Assembly (NCBI RefSeq): GCF_031846275.1
Contig: NZ_JAVRIB010000014.1
Coordinates: 1-64,000 of the forward strand
DNA: 64,000 nucleotides
DNA from: Spectribacter hydrogenoxidans
Lineage (GTDB): Bacteria > Pseudomonadota > Gammaproteobacteria > Nevskiales > Salinisphaeraceae
Direction: 5' to 3'
The translations under genes and the position numbers were made by a program. The first letter of the stretch is position 1. Each line of letters begins with the position of its first letter. Of the stretch, positions 54,620-62,721 are shown piece by piece. The notes beneath the pieces are model-generated. The model did not search any database and was not told where the DNA came from. It saw only the letters and a list, made by a program, of their open reading frames with translations.

Positions 54620-55359
54620 GCGCGCCGGTCGGGATCATCGGCGGCACCGCGCTGGCGGAGCTGACCGATCTGGAGGATGCTCGCGACCTGGATGCGCACA
54701 CGCCCTACGGGCCGCCCTCCGGTCCGCTTCGGCGCGGCCGCCTGGCCGGGCGCGAGGTGGTGTTCCTGTTCCGGCATGGTCCGGGCCATCGCCTGCCGCC
54801 GCATGCTATCAACTACCGCGCCAACATCCGGGCACTGGCCGATGCCGGGGTACGGACGGTGGTGGCCGCCGCCGCGGTGGGCGGCATCAGCGATGCCGCC
54901 GAGCCCGGCCGGCTGGTGATTCCCGATCAGATCATCGATTACACCTGGGGCCGGGCTCACAGCTTCTCGGCCGACGGCGAGACGCCGCTGCAGCACGTGG
55001 ATTTCACCGACCCCTATGACGGTCCGGCATGCGACGAACTGCGCCAGGCCGCCGCCGGCGCGGGACTGAACGTGCTGGGTAAGGGTGTGCACGGCGTCAC
55101 CCAGGGCCCGCGGCTGGAGACTGCCGCCGAGATTCGCCGCATGCAGCGCGACGGCTGCGACATCGTTGGCATGACCGGCATGCCCGAAGCCGGTCTCGCG
55201 CGCGAAGCCGGATTGGCCTACGCTTGTTGCGCGGTAGTGGTCAACCGGGCGGCCGGGCGCGGCGACAGCGCCATCCATGCCGAGATCGAACGCTACCTCG
55301 AGCAGGGCATGACGGCGCTGGGCGGGCTGCTGACCGCCGCCGTGCCCCGGCTGGCGTGA
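54616..55359 (+). CDS. mtnP: S-methyl-5'-thioinosine phosphorylase
   Basis: 247 residues, GTG start overlapping hpt. 'VGIIGGTALAEL', 'FLFRHGPGHRLPPHAINYRANI', 'GKGVHGVTQGPRLETAAEI' and 'IVGMTGMPEAGLAREAGL' are typical of the PNP/MTAP group; the latter motif is the form reported for bacterial methylthioinosine phosphorylases rather than methylthioadenosine enzymes. It recycles methylthioadenosine after deamination. Its partner hpt lies upstream. Confidence 0.9.
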   Translation: MSAPVGIIGGTALAELTDLEDARDLDAHTPYGPPSGPLRRGRLAGREVVFLFRHGPGHRLPPHAINYRANIRALADAGVRTVVAAAAVGGISDAAEPGRLVIPDQIIDYTWGRAHSFSADGETPLQHVDFTDPYDGPACDELRQAAAGAGLNVLGKGVHGVTQGPRLETAAEIRRMQRDGCDIVGMTGMPEAGLAREAGLAYACCAVVVNRAAGRGDSAIHAEIERYLEQGMTALGGLLTAAVPRLA

Positions 55360-56234
55360 ATCAGGATCGTTCCGACACCCCGGCGGACGCGCGCCGGGCG
55401 ATTGCCGCGTACTACCGCCAAACCCAGTGGCAGTACTACGGCCTGTGGAGCGGCCGCGGCACACTTGCACTGCATTACGGCTACTGGGACGACGGCGTGC
55501 GCAGCCACGCCCAGTCGCTGGCCCGGCTCAACGCCGTGCTGGCGGAACGGGCCGACATCGGCCGGGGCGACCGGGTGCTGGATGCGGGCTCCGGTTGGGG
55601 TGGCTCCTCGATCTGGCTGGCCCGCGATCGTGGCGCCCGTTGCACCGGGGTCACCCTGGAACCGCATCAGGTCCGCATCGCGCGCATGATGGCGGCACGC
55701 CGGGGCGTGTCGGATCTCACCGAGTTCGCCCTGGGCGATTACACTCGTCTGCCGTTCGCCGATGCCAGTTTCGACGTGGTCTGGGCGGTGGAAAGCGTCT
55801 GCCACGCCACGGACAAGTCGGCGTTCCTGCGCGAGGCCGCGCGCGTGCTGCGGCCGAGCGGGCGCCTGATCGTGTCGGATTTCTTCCGCGCCGAGGCCGC
55901 CATGGGCGCCGATCGCGAGGCTTTGCTGCGGGCCTGGGTCAGCCAGTGGGTGGTACCGGATCTGGCCAGTCTGGACGGCTTTGGCGCAGACGCCCGCCGG
56001 GCCGGCTTCGACGAAGTGGTGACCGACGACGTCACCGACCGCATACGCCCCGCCGCACGGCGCCTCTATCGCACCGGCCTGTTGACGGCGCCGCTGGCCG
56101 GACTGTTCCGGCTGCTGCGGCTGCACAATGACTATCATCACGCCAACTGGTTGTCGTCGCTGCGCCAGTACCGCGCCCTGCAGGCCGGGGCCTGGCGTTA
56201 TGGCATCGTCACGGCCCGGCGAAGCGATGCGTGA
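55356..56234 (+). CDS. SAM-dependent small-molecule methyltransferase
   Basis: 292 residues, GTG start overlapping mtnP by 4 bp. Rossmann-type motif I 'VLDAGSGWGGSSIWLARDRG', 'VTLEPHQVRIARMMAARRG' and 'FDVVWAVESVCHATDKSAFLREAARVLRPSGRLIVSDFF' fit the class-I methyltransferases related to tocopherol, cyclopropane-type and sarcosine methyltransferases. The substrate is unknown. Last gene of the packed unit that starts with cysM. Confidence 0.85.
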   Translation: MNQDRSDTPADARRAIAAYYRQTQWQYYGLWSGRGTLALHYGYWDDGVRSHAQSLARLNAVLAERADIGRGDRVLDAGSGWGGSSIWLARDRGARCTGVTLEPHQVRIARMMAARRGVSDLTEFALGDYTRLPFADASFDVVWAVESVCHATDKSAFLREAARVLRPSGRLIVSDFFRAEAAMGADREALLRAWVSQWVVPDLASLDGFGADARRAGFDEVVTDDVTDRIRPAARRLYRTGLLTAPLAGLFRLLRLHNDYHHANWLSSLRQYRALQAGAWRYGIVTARRSDA

Positions 56235-56485
56235 CTGACGCCGGGCGGCCAAGCACGGCGTGCTGGTATTTGCCGACCATAACGCCTGACATCTCACTGG
56301 ACCAGAGCCTGCTTGACGGCAGCTCTTACCGTCGGTGCGCTCGGATGTCGAGGTATCGGTCGACGTTCCGATTCCAACGCCATTGCCGGCGAGACGCCGC
56401 CCGCTGTTTCTCTGACCTTAAGGCGCCGATAAGGGTCCGCTGCGCATGATTCCCGCGCAACTCATAGTCAGGGCCATGCTAAAAA
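56235..56485. other. Intergenic region at a composition change
   Basis: About 250 bp without a credible gene. G+C falls visibly from here rightwards. No terminator with a U-tract follows the methyltransferase gene, and I see no repeat of the families found elsewhere. It may mark the left edge of an acquired segment. Confidence 0.4.
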
Positions 56486-57640
56486 GTGGGACATTACCGG
56501 CGGGCGGACCATGAGAAGGGCTTCAGACGCTTGATACGGCAGTCGCGGCGCAAGCTTCGCGCGACGCTAGTAAATCTGCTCATTCGGCAACACGCAACCC
56601 GCTGGCCCGTGCGGGGGGCGATTCCCATGCCCCGGCGCATTCTGGTGTGTCGCGTGAATCGGCGCCTGGGTAATACCGTCTTGCTGACGCCCCTTCTGCA
56701 ATCGCTGGCTGCCACCTTTCCCAGCGCTCGCGTGGATGTGCTTATCCAGGGTCAGTACAACGGTCGTCTCCTGTGTGGCTTGCCCGGCGTTGATAAAATC
56801 ATTGAATTGCCGACTTCGCCCGGGATCCTGTTGTGGAAAATAATTCCGCTGATTGTGAGTCTACGCTGGCGTCGCTATGACCTAGCTGTCGATCCCAATG
56901 GACACTCATTGAGCAACCGCGTTGCCATGTTGTGCGCCGCTGCCCGATATCGCCTGGGTTTTGCTTCTCCAGATCAGTGTTTGCGACTGACTCATGCCGT
57001 CACAGTGCCCCCCGAGAACGTCCACATGGGGCTGGAACCGCTTGCGTTACTCGCCGCGATTAGCGACCCCGCGCCAACAAGAATTGAACATCTGGCGGTC
57101 GGAATGTCCGATTCAGAGCGAGAGAGAGCTTCGATCCATCTTAAGGAGGCGATAGGCAGCCCTTGCCAAAAAACGATTTTTGGCTTTTTCGCGCACGCGA
57201 CGGGTGATAAGGAATTATCAGAACATTGGTGGGTGGAATGGTGTCGTGAGGTTCGGACGCTGCACCCTGAGGCGATACTGGTACAGATCGTACGACCTGG
57301 CTGTGAAGCGGTTAGCTCGGAGGTCGTCGCGATAGGCACCGAAAACCTGCGCGAGCTGGCAGCGATGATCACCCAGTTCGATCGGTTTATTGCTGCCGAT
57401 TCCGGACCGATGCACCTGGCAGCAGCATGTGGCGTACCCGTCCTCGGACTCTTCAAGACGACGCCCCCGGGTTTATTCGCACCACTAGGGCCTGAATGTG
57501 GATTCTTGAACGCGCCTCTGGCGCCGGCGGAAGCTGCTAAGGCCTTGATTCAGCTTCCGTCGGCGCGGCGCCGTCAGCAGTTTCATGCTCGAGATGAAGC
57601 GATAGATGCCTGGGGTAGCGATCGGCAAGTTGCCCTCTGA
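56486..57640 (+). CDS. Glycosyltransferase family 9 (heptosyltransferase-like)
   Basis: 384 residues if started at GTG 56486; no Shine-Dalgarno is seen and the core begins near residue 48 ('MPRRILVCRVNRRLGNTVLLTPLLQSL'), so the start is uncertain. The C-terminal donor site 'AADSGPMHLAAACGVPVLGLF' is the GT9 signature. Members transfer heptose or other sugars to lipopolysaccharide inner core. Base composition and codon use are more A+T-rich than the genes to the left, suggesting acquisition. It stands alone, 190 bp before the hemolysin-family gene. Confidence 0.8.
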   Translation: MGHYRRADHEKGFRRLIRQSRRKLRATLVNLLIRQHATRWPVRGAIPMPRRILVCRVNRRLGNTVLLTPLLQSLAATFPSARVDVLIQGQYNGRLLCGLPGVDKIIELPTSPGILLWKIIPLIVSLRWRRYDLAVDPNGHSLSNRVAMLCAAARYRLGFASPDQCLRLTHAVTVPPENVHMGLEPLALLAAISDPAPTRIEHLAVGMSDSERERASIHLKEAIGSPCQKTIFGFFAHATGDKELSEHWWVEWCREVRTLHPEAILVQIVRPGCEAVSSEVVAIGTENLRELAAMITQFDRFIAADSGPMHLAAACGVPVLGLFKTTPPGLFAPLGPECGFLNAPLAPAEAAKALIQLPSARRRQQFHARDEAIDAWGSDRQVAL

Positions 57641-57829
57641 GCGTGGTCAAGCCGCCGATCGCGTGCGCATGACGAGCGTAGTTTGTCTCGTCGGGCCGAA
57701 CTTCCCGGCTATATACACAGCCACGGAGGGTGACTTGGAACGCGTGCTTTTGATGCCACCGGGAGGCATAAGGGAAGCTTAAGTAACGTCCGTTAGCCTT
57801 TGACCCTAATCAGGTGGTTGGAGCGGGCG
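57641..57829. other. Intergenic region before the hemolysin-family cluster
   Basis: About 190 bp. It must contain the promoter of the following five-gene set. TTGACCC and TTAGCC occur but I cannot assign a promoter with confidence. No palindromic repeat of the dispersed families is present. A GGAG ribosome-binding site lies at 57820-57823. Confidence 0.35.
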
Positions 57830-58441
57830 ATGACTATGAATAATCCAGTGGTGGCATTGAATTCAGGGCTGACGCACTATGGTCCGGGTGCGCAGGATCG
57901 CGCCATAGTTGAAAAGTTCGTTGCCACACACTACGAACGTCATTATCAGGCCTGCATTGACGAGTTTTACCCGCAGCTTCTCGCGCTACATGATGCCCGG
58001 GGGCTGCGGGCATGTGTCGGCTTCAGGGGGGCTGAGACAGGTCCCCTGTTTCTCGAGCAATATCTTGAGGCTCCGGTGGAGAATCTCCTGCGGGCCCGGG
58101 TCGGCATAGAGATTGGGCGTGCGCATATTGTCGAAGTAGGTGGCCTCGCAGCAGACGGAGCTGGGGCATGCCGTTTTCTGATACCGCGGGTCGCGAAGTG
58201 GCTTGTGGGACGAGGATTTGTGGCGGTCGCCTTTACCGCGACCCGTCGAGTCAGCAACAGTTTCCGTCGGCTCCGGTTGACACCCGCGGACCTTGGTATC
58301 GCCGATCCGGTTTGTCTGCACGGTGGGTCCGAGGTCTGGGGTCGATATTACGATTTCGGTCCCAGAGTCTTCGCTGGTCGGCTTGCGGCAGCTATTCCCA
58401 CCGGCCAGTTTCCGCCCAGCGCCGACGCCGTCCTGCCGTGA
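57830..58441 (+). CDS. Thermostable-hemolysin-family protein
   Basis: 203 residues from ATG 57830 (GGAG 6 bases upstream). The family pattern is clear: 'FYPQLLALHDARGLRACVGFRGAETGPLFLEQYLEAPVENLL', 'RAHIVEVGGLAADGAGACRFLIPRVAKWLVGRGFVAVAFTATRRVSNSFRRL' and 'WGRYYDFGPRVFAG' (T_hemolysin, PF12261). The name comes from a Vibrio protein; the biochemical activity is not settled. There is no signal peptide, so a secreted haemolysin role is doubtful. It overlaps the AMP-ligase start by 4 bp, pointing to a shared pathway. Confidence 0.85.
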   Translation: MTMNNPVVALNSGLTHYGPGAQDRAIVEKFVATHYERHYQACIDEFYPQLLALHDARGLRACVGFRGAETGPLFLEQYLEAPVENLLRARVGIEIGRAHIVEVGGLAADGAGACRFLIPRVAKWLVGRGFVAVAFTATRRVSNSFRRLRLTPADLGIADPVCLHGGSEVWGRYYDFGPRVFAGRLAAAIPTGQFPPSADAVLP

Positions 58442-59907
58442 CGGTCGGACGCTTCTCAATCGGCGACGGCTGCGTCGTCGAGGGCGTGCGCGGCGCGATA
58501 GGGTTTCGGGCATTGGCCAAGCACGTCGCCGGCTGGCGGGACTACCTCGTTGCGCACGACGTGAGAGTCCTGGGTCTTCTGGCTGAGAATTCTCCAGAGT
58601 GGTTGACCTGTGATCTTGGCGCTCGTGCTGCCGGCGTGGCGTGCGTCCCCTTGCCCCCGTTTTTTTCGGATGGGCAGCTGGCGCATGTGCTGGATACCGC
58701 GTCAATCGACACCGTGGCGGTGTCGCCTGCACAGCGGATTATTGCGCTTGACCGCGGGTTCAAAGCGATTCAAACCCATGCGGGGCTCACGGTCGTGCAA
58801 CGCATTGTGAAGCGACCGGAGGCTATCCCGGCCGGCACCGGCAAGATTACGTTTACTTCCGGGAGCACCGGTACCCCCAAGGGAGTTTGTCTGGGCGACG
58901 AGGCCGTGATGTCGCTCGCGGCAGTGCTGCGTGAAGCGCTGGAGCCTTTGCGGATACGTCGGCATCTCAGCGTGATGCCCTACGCCATGCTGCTGGAGAA
59001 TGTGGCTGGCGCATATGCCGCGATAATGGCCGGCGCTACGGTGATTGCCCCACCCATGTCCGAAATTGGCTTTGCGACTGATGGCCGGTTCGAGCCGGAG
59101 CGATTGTTGCAGTGCCTGCAACAAAGCCAGCCGGAAAGTCTGATTCTGTTACCTGAGCTGCTCAAGGCGCTGGTCGAAATGCGCGAGTCCGGCGCGCGGT
59201 TACCCACGTCGCTGAAGTTTGTTGCGGTGGGGGGAGGCAGAGTCGGCGCACAGCTGGTTGAGCGTGCTAGAGCGTCGGGCATCCCTGCATTCGAGGGCTA
59301 TGGGCTGTCGGAGTGTGCGTCTGTCGTCAGTCTCAATCTTCCGGGCGCTGAACGCGCGGGTAGTGCCGGCCGACCACTACCGCATCAGCGGGTCCGTATC
59401 GCCAATGATGGAGAAATCTGTGTAGCCGGCAATTCCATGCTCGGTTATCTGGGCTGTGCGGTGGTTGAGCGAGCGATCGCGACGGGTGATCTGGGCGAGT
59501 TTGATTCAGACGGATTTCTTTACGTTCGCGGAAGAAAGAAGAACCAATTCATAACCAGTTTTGGCCGCAATGTGAACCCGGAATGGCCGGAAGCGTTGCT
59601 GCTGCAAAGCCCAGCGCTGCGCCAGGCTGCGGTGTTCGGAGAGGCATTGCCGGGAAACGTGGCGGTGCTCGTGCCCAGCCCGGGGGAGGCGGACGCGGCG
59701 ATCGAGCAGGCAATCACCCATGCTAACCAAGAACTACCAGGCTACGCCCACGTTAGCGCCTGGCTGCGGGCTAGCGCGCCGTTTTCCGCTGCCAACGGGC
59801 AAGCGACCGCCAACGGGCGTCTAAAAAGAGCCGCTATCGAATCGGCCTATGGGGGGCGATTCCAAGATGTACTCAGGGAGGCGACATGCCATGAAAGCCA
59901 ACCATAG
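58438..59907 (+). CDS. Acyl-CoA synthetase-like AMP-dependent ligase
   Basis: 489 residues from GTG 58438, in the previous stop. P-loop-like 'ITFTSGSTGTPKGVCLGD', 'GYGLSECASVVSLN', 'TGDLGEFDSDGFLYVRGRKKNQF' and the C-terminal Lys in 'NGRLKRAAI' are the ANL-superfamily motifs. It is shorter than typical long-chain enzymes (about 550-650). It would activate a fatty or other carboxylic acid as adenylate or thioester. The next gene begins 9 bp after its stop with its own AGGAG. Confidence 0.88.
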   Translation: MTVGRFSIGDGCVVEGVRGAIGFRALAKHVAGWRDYLVAHDVRVLGLLAENSPEWLTCDLGARAAGVACVPLPPFFSDGQLAHVLDTASIDTVAVSPAQRIIALDRGFKAIQTHAGLTVVQRIVKRPEAIPAGTGKITFTSGSTGTPKGVCLGDEAVMSLAAVLREALEPLRIRRHLSVMPYAMLLENVAGAYAAIMAGATVIAPPMSEIGFATDGRFEPERLLQCLQQSQPESLILLPELLKALVEMRESGARLPTSLKFVAVGGGRVGAQLVERARASGIPAFEGYGLSECASVVSLNLPGAERAGSAGRPLPHQRVRIANDGEICVAGNSMLGYLGCAVVERAIATGDLGEFDSDGFLYVRGRKKNQFITSFGRNVNPEWPEALLLQSPALRQAAVFGEALPGNVAVLVPSPGEADAAIEQAITHANQELPGYAHVSAWLRASAPFSAANGQATANGRLKRAAIESAYGGRFQDVLREATCHESQP

Positions 59908-59916
59908 GAGCAACAA

Positions 59917-60585
59917 ATGACATTCTACGCGCGACTACAATCCGAGACCGAGGCCGAGCGCACTTATCTACGCGCGGCACCGATCATCGGCGCTGTGTTC
60001 GAGGGGTGGGTAACACCCGAAAGCTATCTAGCCTTTCTCACGCAGGCCTACCACCACGTCAAGCATACGGAGCCATTGCTAATGGCCTGCGGCTCGCGGC
60101 TGCCAGCTCGACTGGAATGGCTGCGCGAAGCGTTGGGCGAGTACATCGAGGAGGAAATGGGTCATCAGGAATGGATCCTCAAGGACATCGCCATGATCGG
60201 CGGTGATGCCGAAGCGGTACGCCACGGCACGCCGGCCATGGCCACAGAGCTGATGACCGCCTACGCCTACCACGTCATCGATCGCGGCAATCCGGTGGGC
60301 TTTTTCGGCATGGTTAACGTACTTGAGGGCACCAGCATCGAACTGGCCACGCCCGCCGCCGAGATCATCCGAAAGCAGCTCGGTCTGCCGCGGGATGCGT
60401 TCACTTACCTGGACACCCACGGCACACTGGACCAGGACCACATCAAATTCTTCGAGAAACTGATGAATCGGCTCGAAGATCCAGACGATCAAGCGGCTGT
60501 GGTCCACACTGCACGCATCATCTACCGCCTGTACGGCGATATGTTCCGGGGGCTGCCCATGCCTGAAGCTGCGGTGGCTTCATGA
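59917..60585 (+). CDS. Haem-oxygenase-like di-iron oxidase (HDO; TenA/PqqC fold)
   Basis: 222 residues. The metal-ligand set of di-iron HDO proteins can be read: ExxH at Glu80/His83 ('EEEMGHQEW'), Glu137 ('NVLEGTS') and HxxxDxxH at His168/Asp172/His175 ('THGTLDQDHIKFF'). This set separates it from ordinary TenA thiaminases. Characterised HDOs use O2 for N-oxygenation, decarboxylation of fatty acids to alkenes (UndA) or C-C cleavage (BesC). With an acyl ligase and an SDR beside it, a fatty-acid-derived substrate is plausible. Confidence 0.8.
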   Translation: MTFYARLQSETEAERTYLRAAPIIGAVFEGWVTPESYLAFLTQAYHHVKHTEPLLMACGSRLPARLEWLREALGEYIEEEMGHQEWILKDIAMIGGDAEAVRHGTPAMATELMTAYAYHVIDRGNPVGFFGMVNVLEGTSIELATPAAEIIRKQLGLPRDAFTYLDTHGTLDQDHIKFFEKLMNRLEDPDDQAAVVHTARIIYRLYGDMFRGLPMPEAAVAS

Positions 60586-61412
60586 ACATTGCCCATGCAC
60601 GCGTGCTTTTAACGGGCGCGACTGGCGGTATTGGCCGGGTGATCGCGCACCAACTCTCCGCGCAAGGCGCCGCACTGCTGCTAACCGGTCGTGACCATGC
60701 GGCGCTGGAGACCTTGGCTACGGAACTTCGGCAGGTTGGTGGCAAGGTGGCCACCGTCGCAGCCGACCTGACCGAGGCGACGGGGCGAGATCGGGTGGCC
60801 GCTGCCGCCGCACGGGGCAGCGGTGTTGATGTCGTGATCCATAACGCTGGAGCCAATGTCAGCGGTATGTTTGAAGACCTGGCGCCGGAGGCGATCGACA
60901 CCATCGTCGCCGCCAATGTGACCGCGCCAATCCAGCTGACGCGGCTACTCCTGCCAACCTTGCGGAACCAGAGCGAAGCCATGCTCCTGTTTATGGGATC
61001 AGGCTTTGGGGCCATCGGCTACCCGGGTTTCGCTGCCTATAGCGCGACCAAGTTCGCGCTGCGCGGGTTCGCGGAGGCCTTGCGCCGGGAGCTGGCCGAC
61101 ACTGCCATTGCAGTTGTTCTTCTCGCACCGAGGGCGGTGGATACACCGCTCAACGACTCTCGCGTGCGTTCCCTGCACCAGGCGGCGAAAATGTCAGTTG
61201 ACCCACCCGAGCGCATCGCCGTCGCGGTGGCAAGGCTGATTCACGAACCCAAAAACGAGGTTCACATAGGCTGGCCCGAGCGCATGTTCGCGCGGCTAAA
61301 CCGCTTTGCCCCCGGATTGATCGATAACGCGCTGCGCAAGCAATTGCCGGACATTCGTCGTCCGCTGCAGGCCGATTGCGCCACCTCAGCTTCTATAAGG
61401 AGATCGTCATGA
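60582..61412 (+). CDS. Short-chain dehydrogenase/reductase
   Basis: 276 residues, ATGA overlap with the HDO gene. Cofactor motif 'LLTGATGGIGRVI' (about 9-21), 'HNAGA' and active site 'YSATK' with Ser in 'MGSGFGAIGYPGF'. The C-terminal part 'GWPERMFARLNRFAPGLIDNALRKQL' is typical of SDRs acting on lipid-like substrates (several are annotated as such). It probably oxidises or reduces the product of the HDO or acyl ligase. It overlaps the next gene by 4 bp. Confidence 0.88.
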   Translation: MNIAHARVLLTGATGGIGRVIAHQLSAQGAALLLTGRDHAALETLATELRQVGGKVATVAADLTEATGRDRVAAAAARGSGVDVVIHNAGANVSGMFEDLAPEAIDTIVAANVTAPIQLTRLLLPTLRNQSEAMLLFMGSGFGAIGYPGFAAYSATKFALRGFAEALRRELADTAIAVVLLAPRAVDTPLNDSRVRSLHQAAKMSVDPPERIAVAVARLIHEPKNEVHIGWPERMFARLNRFAPGLIDNALRKQLPDIRRPLQADCATSASIRRSS

Positions 61413-62053
61413 AAATCGCTATTAGCCTGGCGCTGATGCTGCTGTCGCTGGCCGTCCATGCCGGGGACCTCCCCGCCGACCTGCGCGAGCTGCAGCATGC
61501 CTGGGCGCATGCCAACTATCAGATTGAAGACGAGGCCAGGAAGGAGGCGGCGTTCGAGGAATTGGAGAAGCAGGCTGCGGCCCTGAAGGCTGCCTATCCG
61601 GGCCGGGCCGAGGCGCTGATCTGGGAGGGCATCGTGTTGTCCAGCTACGCCGGCGTGAAAGGCGGTCTTGGCGCGCTCGGTCTGGTCAAGCGGGCACGTG
61701 CCGACTACGAAAGGGCGATTGACATCGACGGCCGAGCGCTTGTCGGCTCCGCGCACACGAGCCTGGGTGTGCTTTACTACAAAGTGCCGGGTTGGCCGCT
61801 GAGCTTTGGCGACGATGATAAAGCCGAGAATCACCTCAAGCAGGCGCTGGCGATTAACCCGGGTGGCATTGACCCGAATTATTTCTATGCCGAATTCCTG
61901 ATCGAGGAGCGCGAGGAATATCAAACGGCAAAGCCCTATCTGGAGAAAGCCCTGGCTGCGTCCGATCGGTCCGAGCGGCCGGTGGCAGACGCCGGCCGCC
62001 GGGCTGAGGCCCGTGCCCTGCAGCATCGGCTATGGGCGAATCTGAACGAGTAA
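61409..62053 (+). CDS. Periplasmic TPR-like protein
   Basis: 214 residues from ATG 61409 (AAGGAG upstream). Signal peptide 1-18 ('AVHA|GD'). The remainder is helical with TPR-like repeats, e.g. 'LVGSAHTSLGVLYYKVPGWPLSFGDDDKAENHLKQALAINPGG' and 'YQTAKPYLEKALAA'. Similar small proteins occur with other hemolysin-family/AMP-ligase clusters as far as I recall. It might bind or export the pathway product; this is inference. Confidence 0.7.
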   Translation: MKIAISLALMLLSLAVHAGDLPADLRELQHAWAHANYQIEDEARKEAAFEELEKQAAALKAAYPGRAEALIWEGIVLSSYAGVKGGLGALGLVKRARADYERAIDIDGRALVGSAHTSLGVLYYKVPGWPLSFGDDDKAENHLKQALAINPGGIDPNYFYAEFLIEEREEYQTAKPYLEKALAASDRSERPVADAGRRAEARALQHRLWANLNE

Positions 62054-62059
62054 TCGACG

Positions 62060-62719
62060 ATGCCCAGCATACTAGTGGTCGAGGATGATGCATCGCTTCG
62101 GCACGGGCTAGAGCGTGCCTTGACCCAAGCGAAGTATGAGACTGTTAGCGTCGCCGATGCCGGCGAAGCTCGGGCGGCGCTGGCCACGCATGATTTTGCG
62201 GGTGTGGTTCTCGATCTGAGTCTGCCAGATCAGGACGGCTTGGCCCTGCTCAAGGGCATCCGCCGCGAGGGGTACACGGTGCCGGTGGTGATCTTGACCG
62301 CGCGTGACGCTCTCGACGCTCGTGTTGACGGTTTGGATGCCGGTGCCGACGACTACGTACTAAAGCCGTTCGCGCTGCAGGAGCTGTTGGCCCGGCTGCG
62401 CGCGGCCATGCGTCGCGGGGCCGGGCAGGCCAGCGGTCGCCTCACACATGGTGATCTGGAGTTGAATACTGAAGCCTGGCAAGCATGGTTCAAGGGGCGC
62501 CCCCTGGATCTGAGTCGGCGACAATTCGCGCTGCTCGCCGAGTTGCTGCGTCACGAAGGGCGCGTGTTGACCTATGATCACCTCGAAGCATCGGTTTATG
62601 GCTGGAATAGTGACATCGAAAGCAATGCCATTCAGGTACATGTCCATAGCTTGCGGCGTAAGTTGCCGGCCGATCTGATCAAGACTGTGCGGGGTGTCGG
62701 TTATATGGTGCCGGCGTAG
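62060..62719 (+). CDS. OmpR-family response regulator
   Basis: 219 residues. Receiver domain with phosphoacceptor Asp52 ('VVLDLSLPDQDG') and Lys in 'YVLKPF'; C-terminal winged helix 'LSRRQFALLAELLRHEGRVLTYDHLEASVYGWNSDIESNAIQVHVHSLRRKL'. Closest in type to QseB/TctD/PmrA. It starts 6 bp after the TPR gene, so the two-component genes may be cotranscribed with the metabolic cluster and control it. Confidence 0.93.
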   Translation: MPSILVVEDDASLRHGLERALTQAKYETVSVADAGEARAALATHDFAGVVLDLSLPDQDGLALLKGIRREGYTVPVVILTARDALDARVDGLDAGADDYVLKPFALQELLARLRAAMRRGAGQASGRLTHGDLELNTEAWQAWFKGRPLDLSRRQFALLAELLRHEGRVLTYDHLEASVYGWNSDIESNAIQVHVHSLRRKLPADLIKTVRGVGYMVPA

Positions 62720-62721
62720 TC

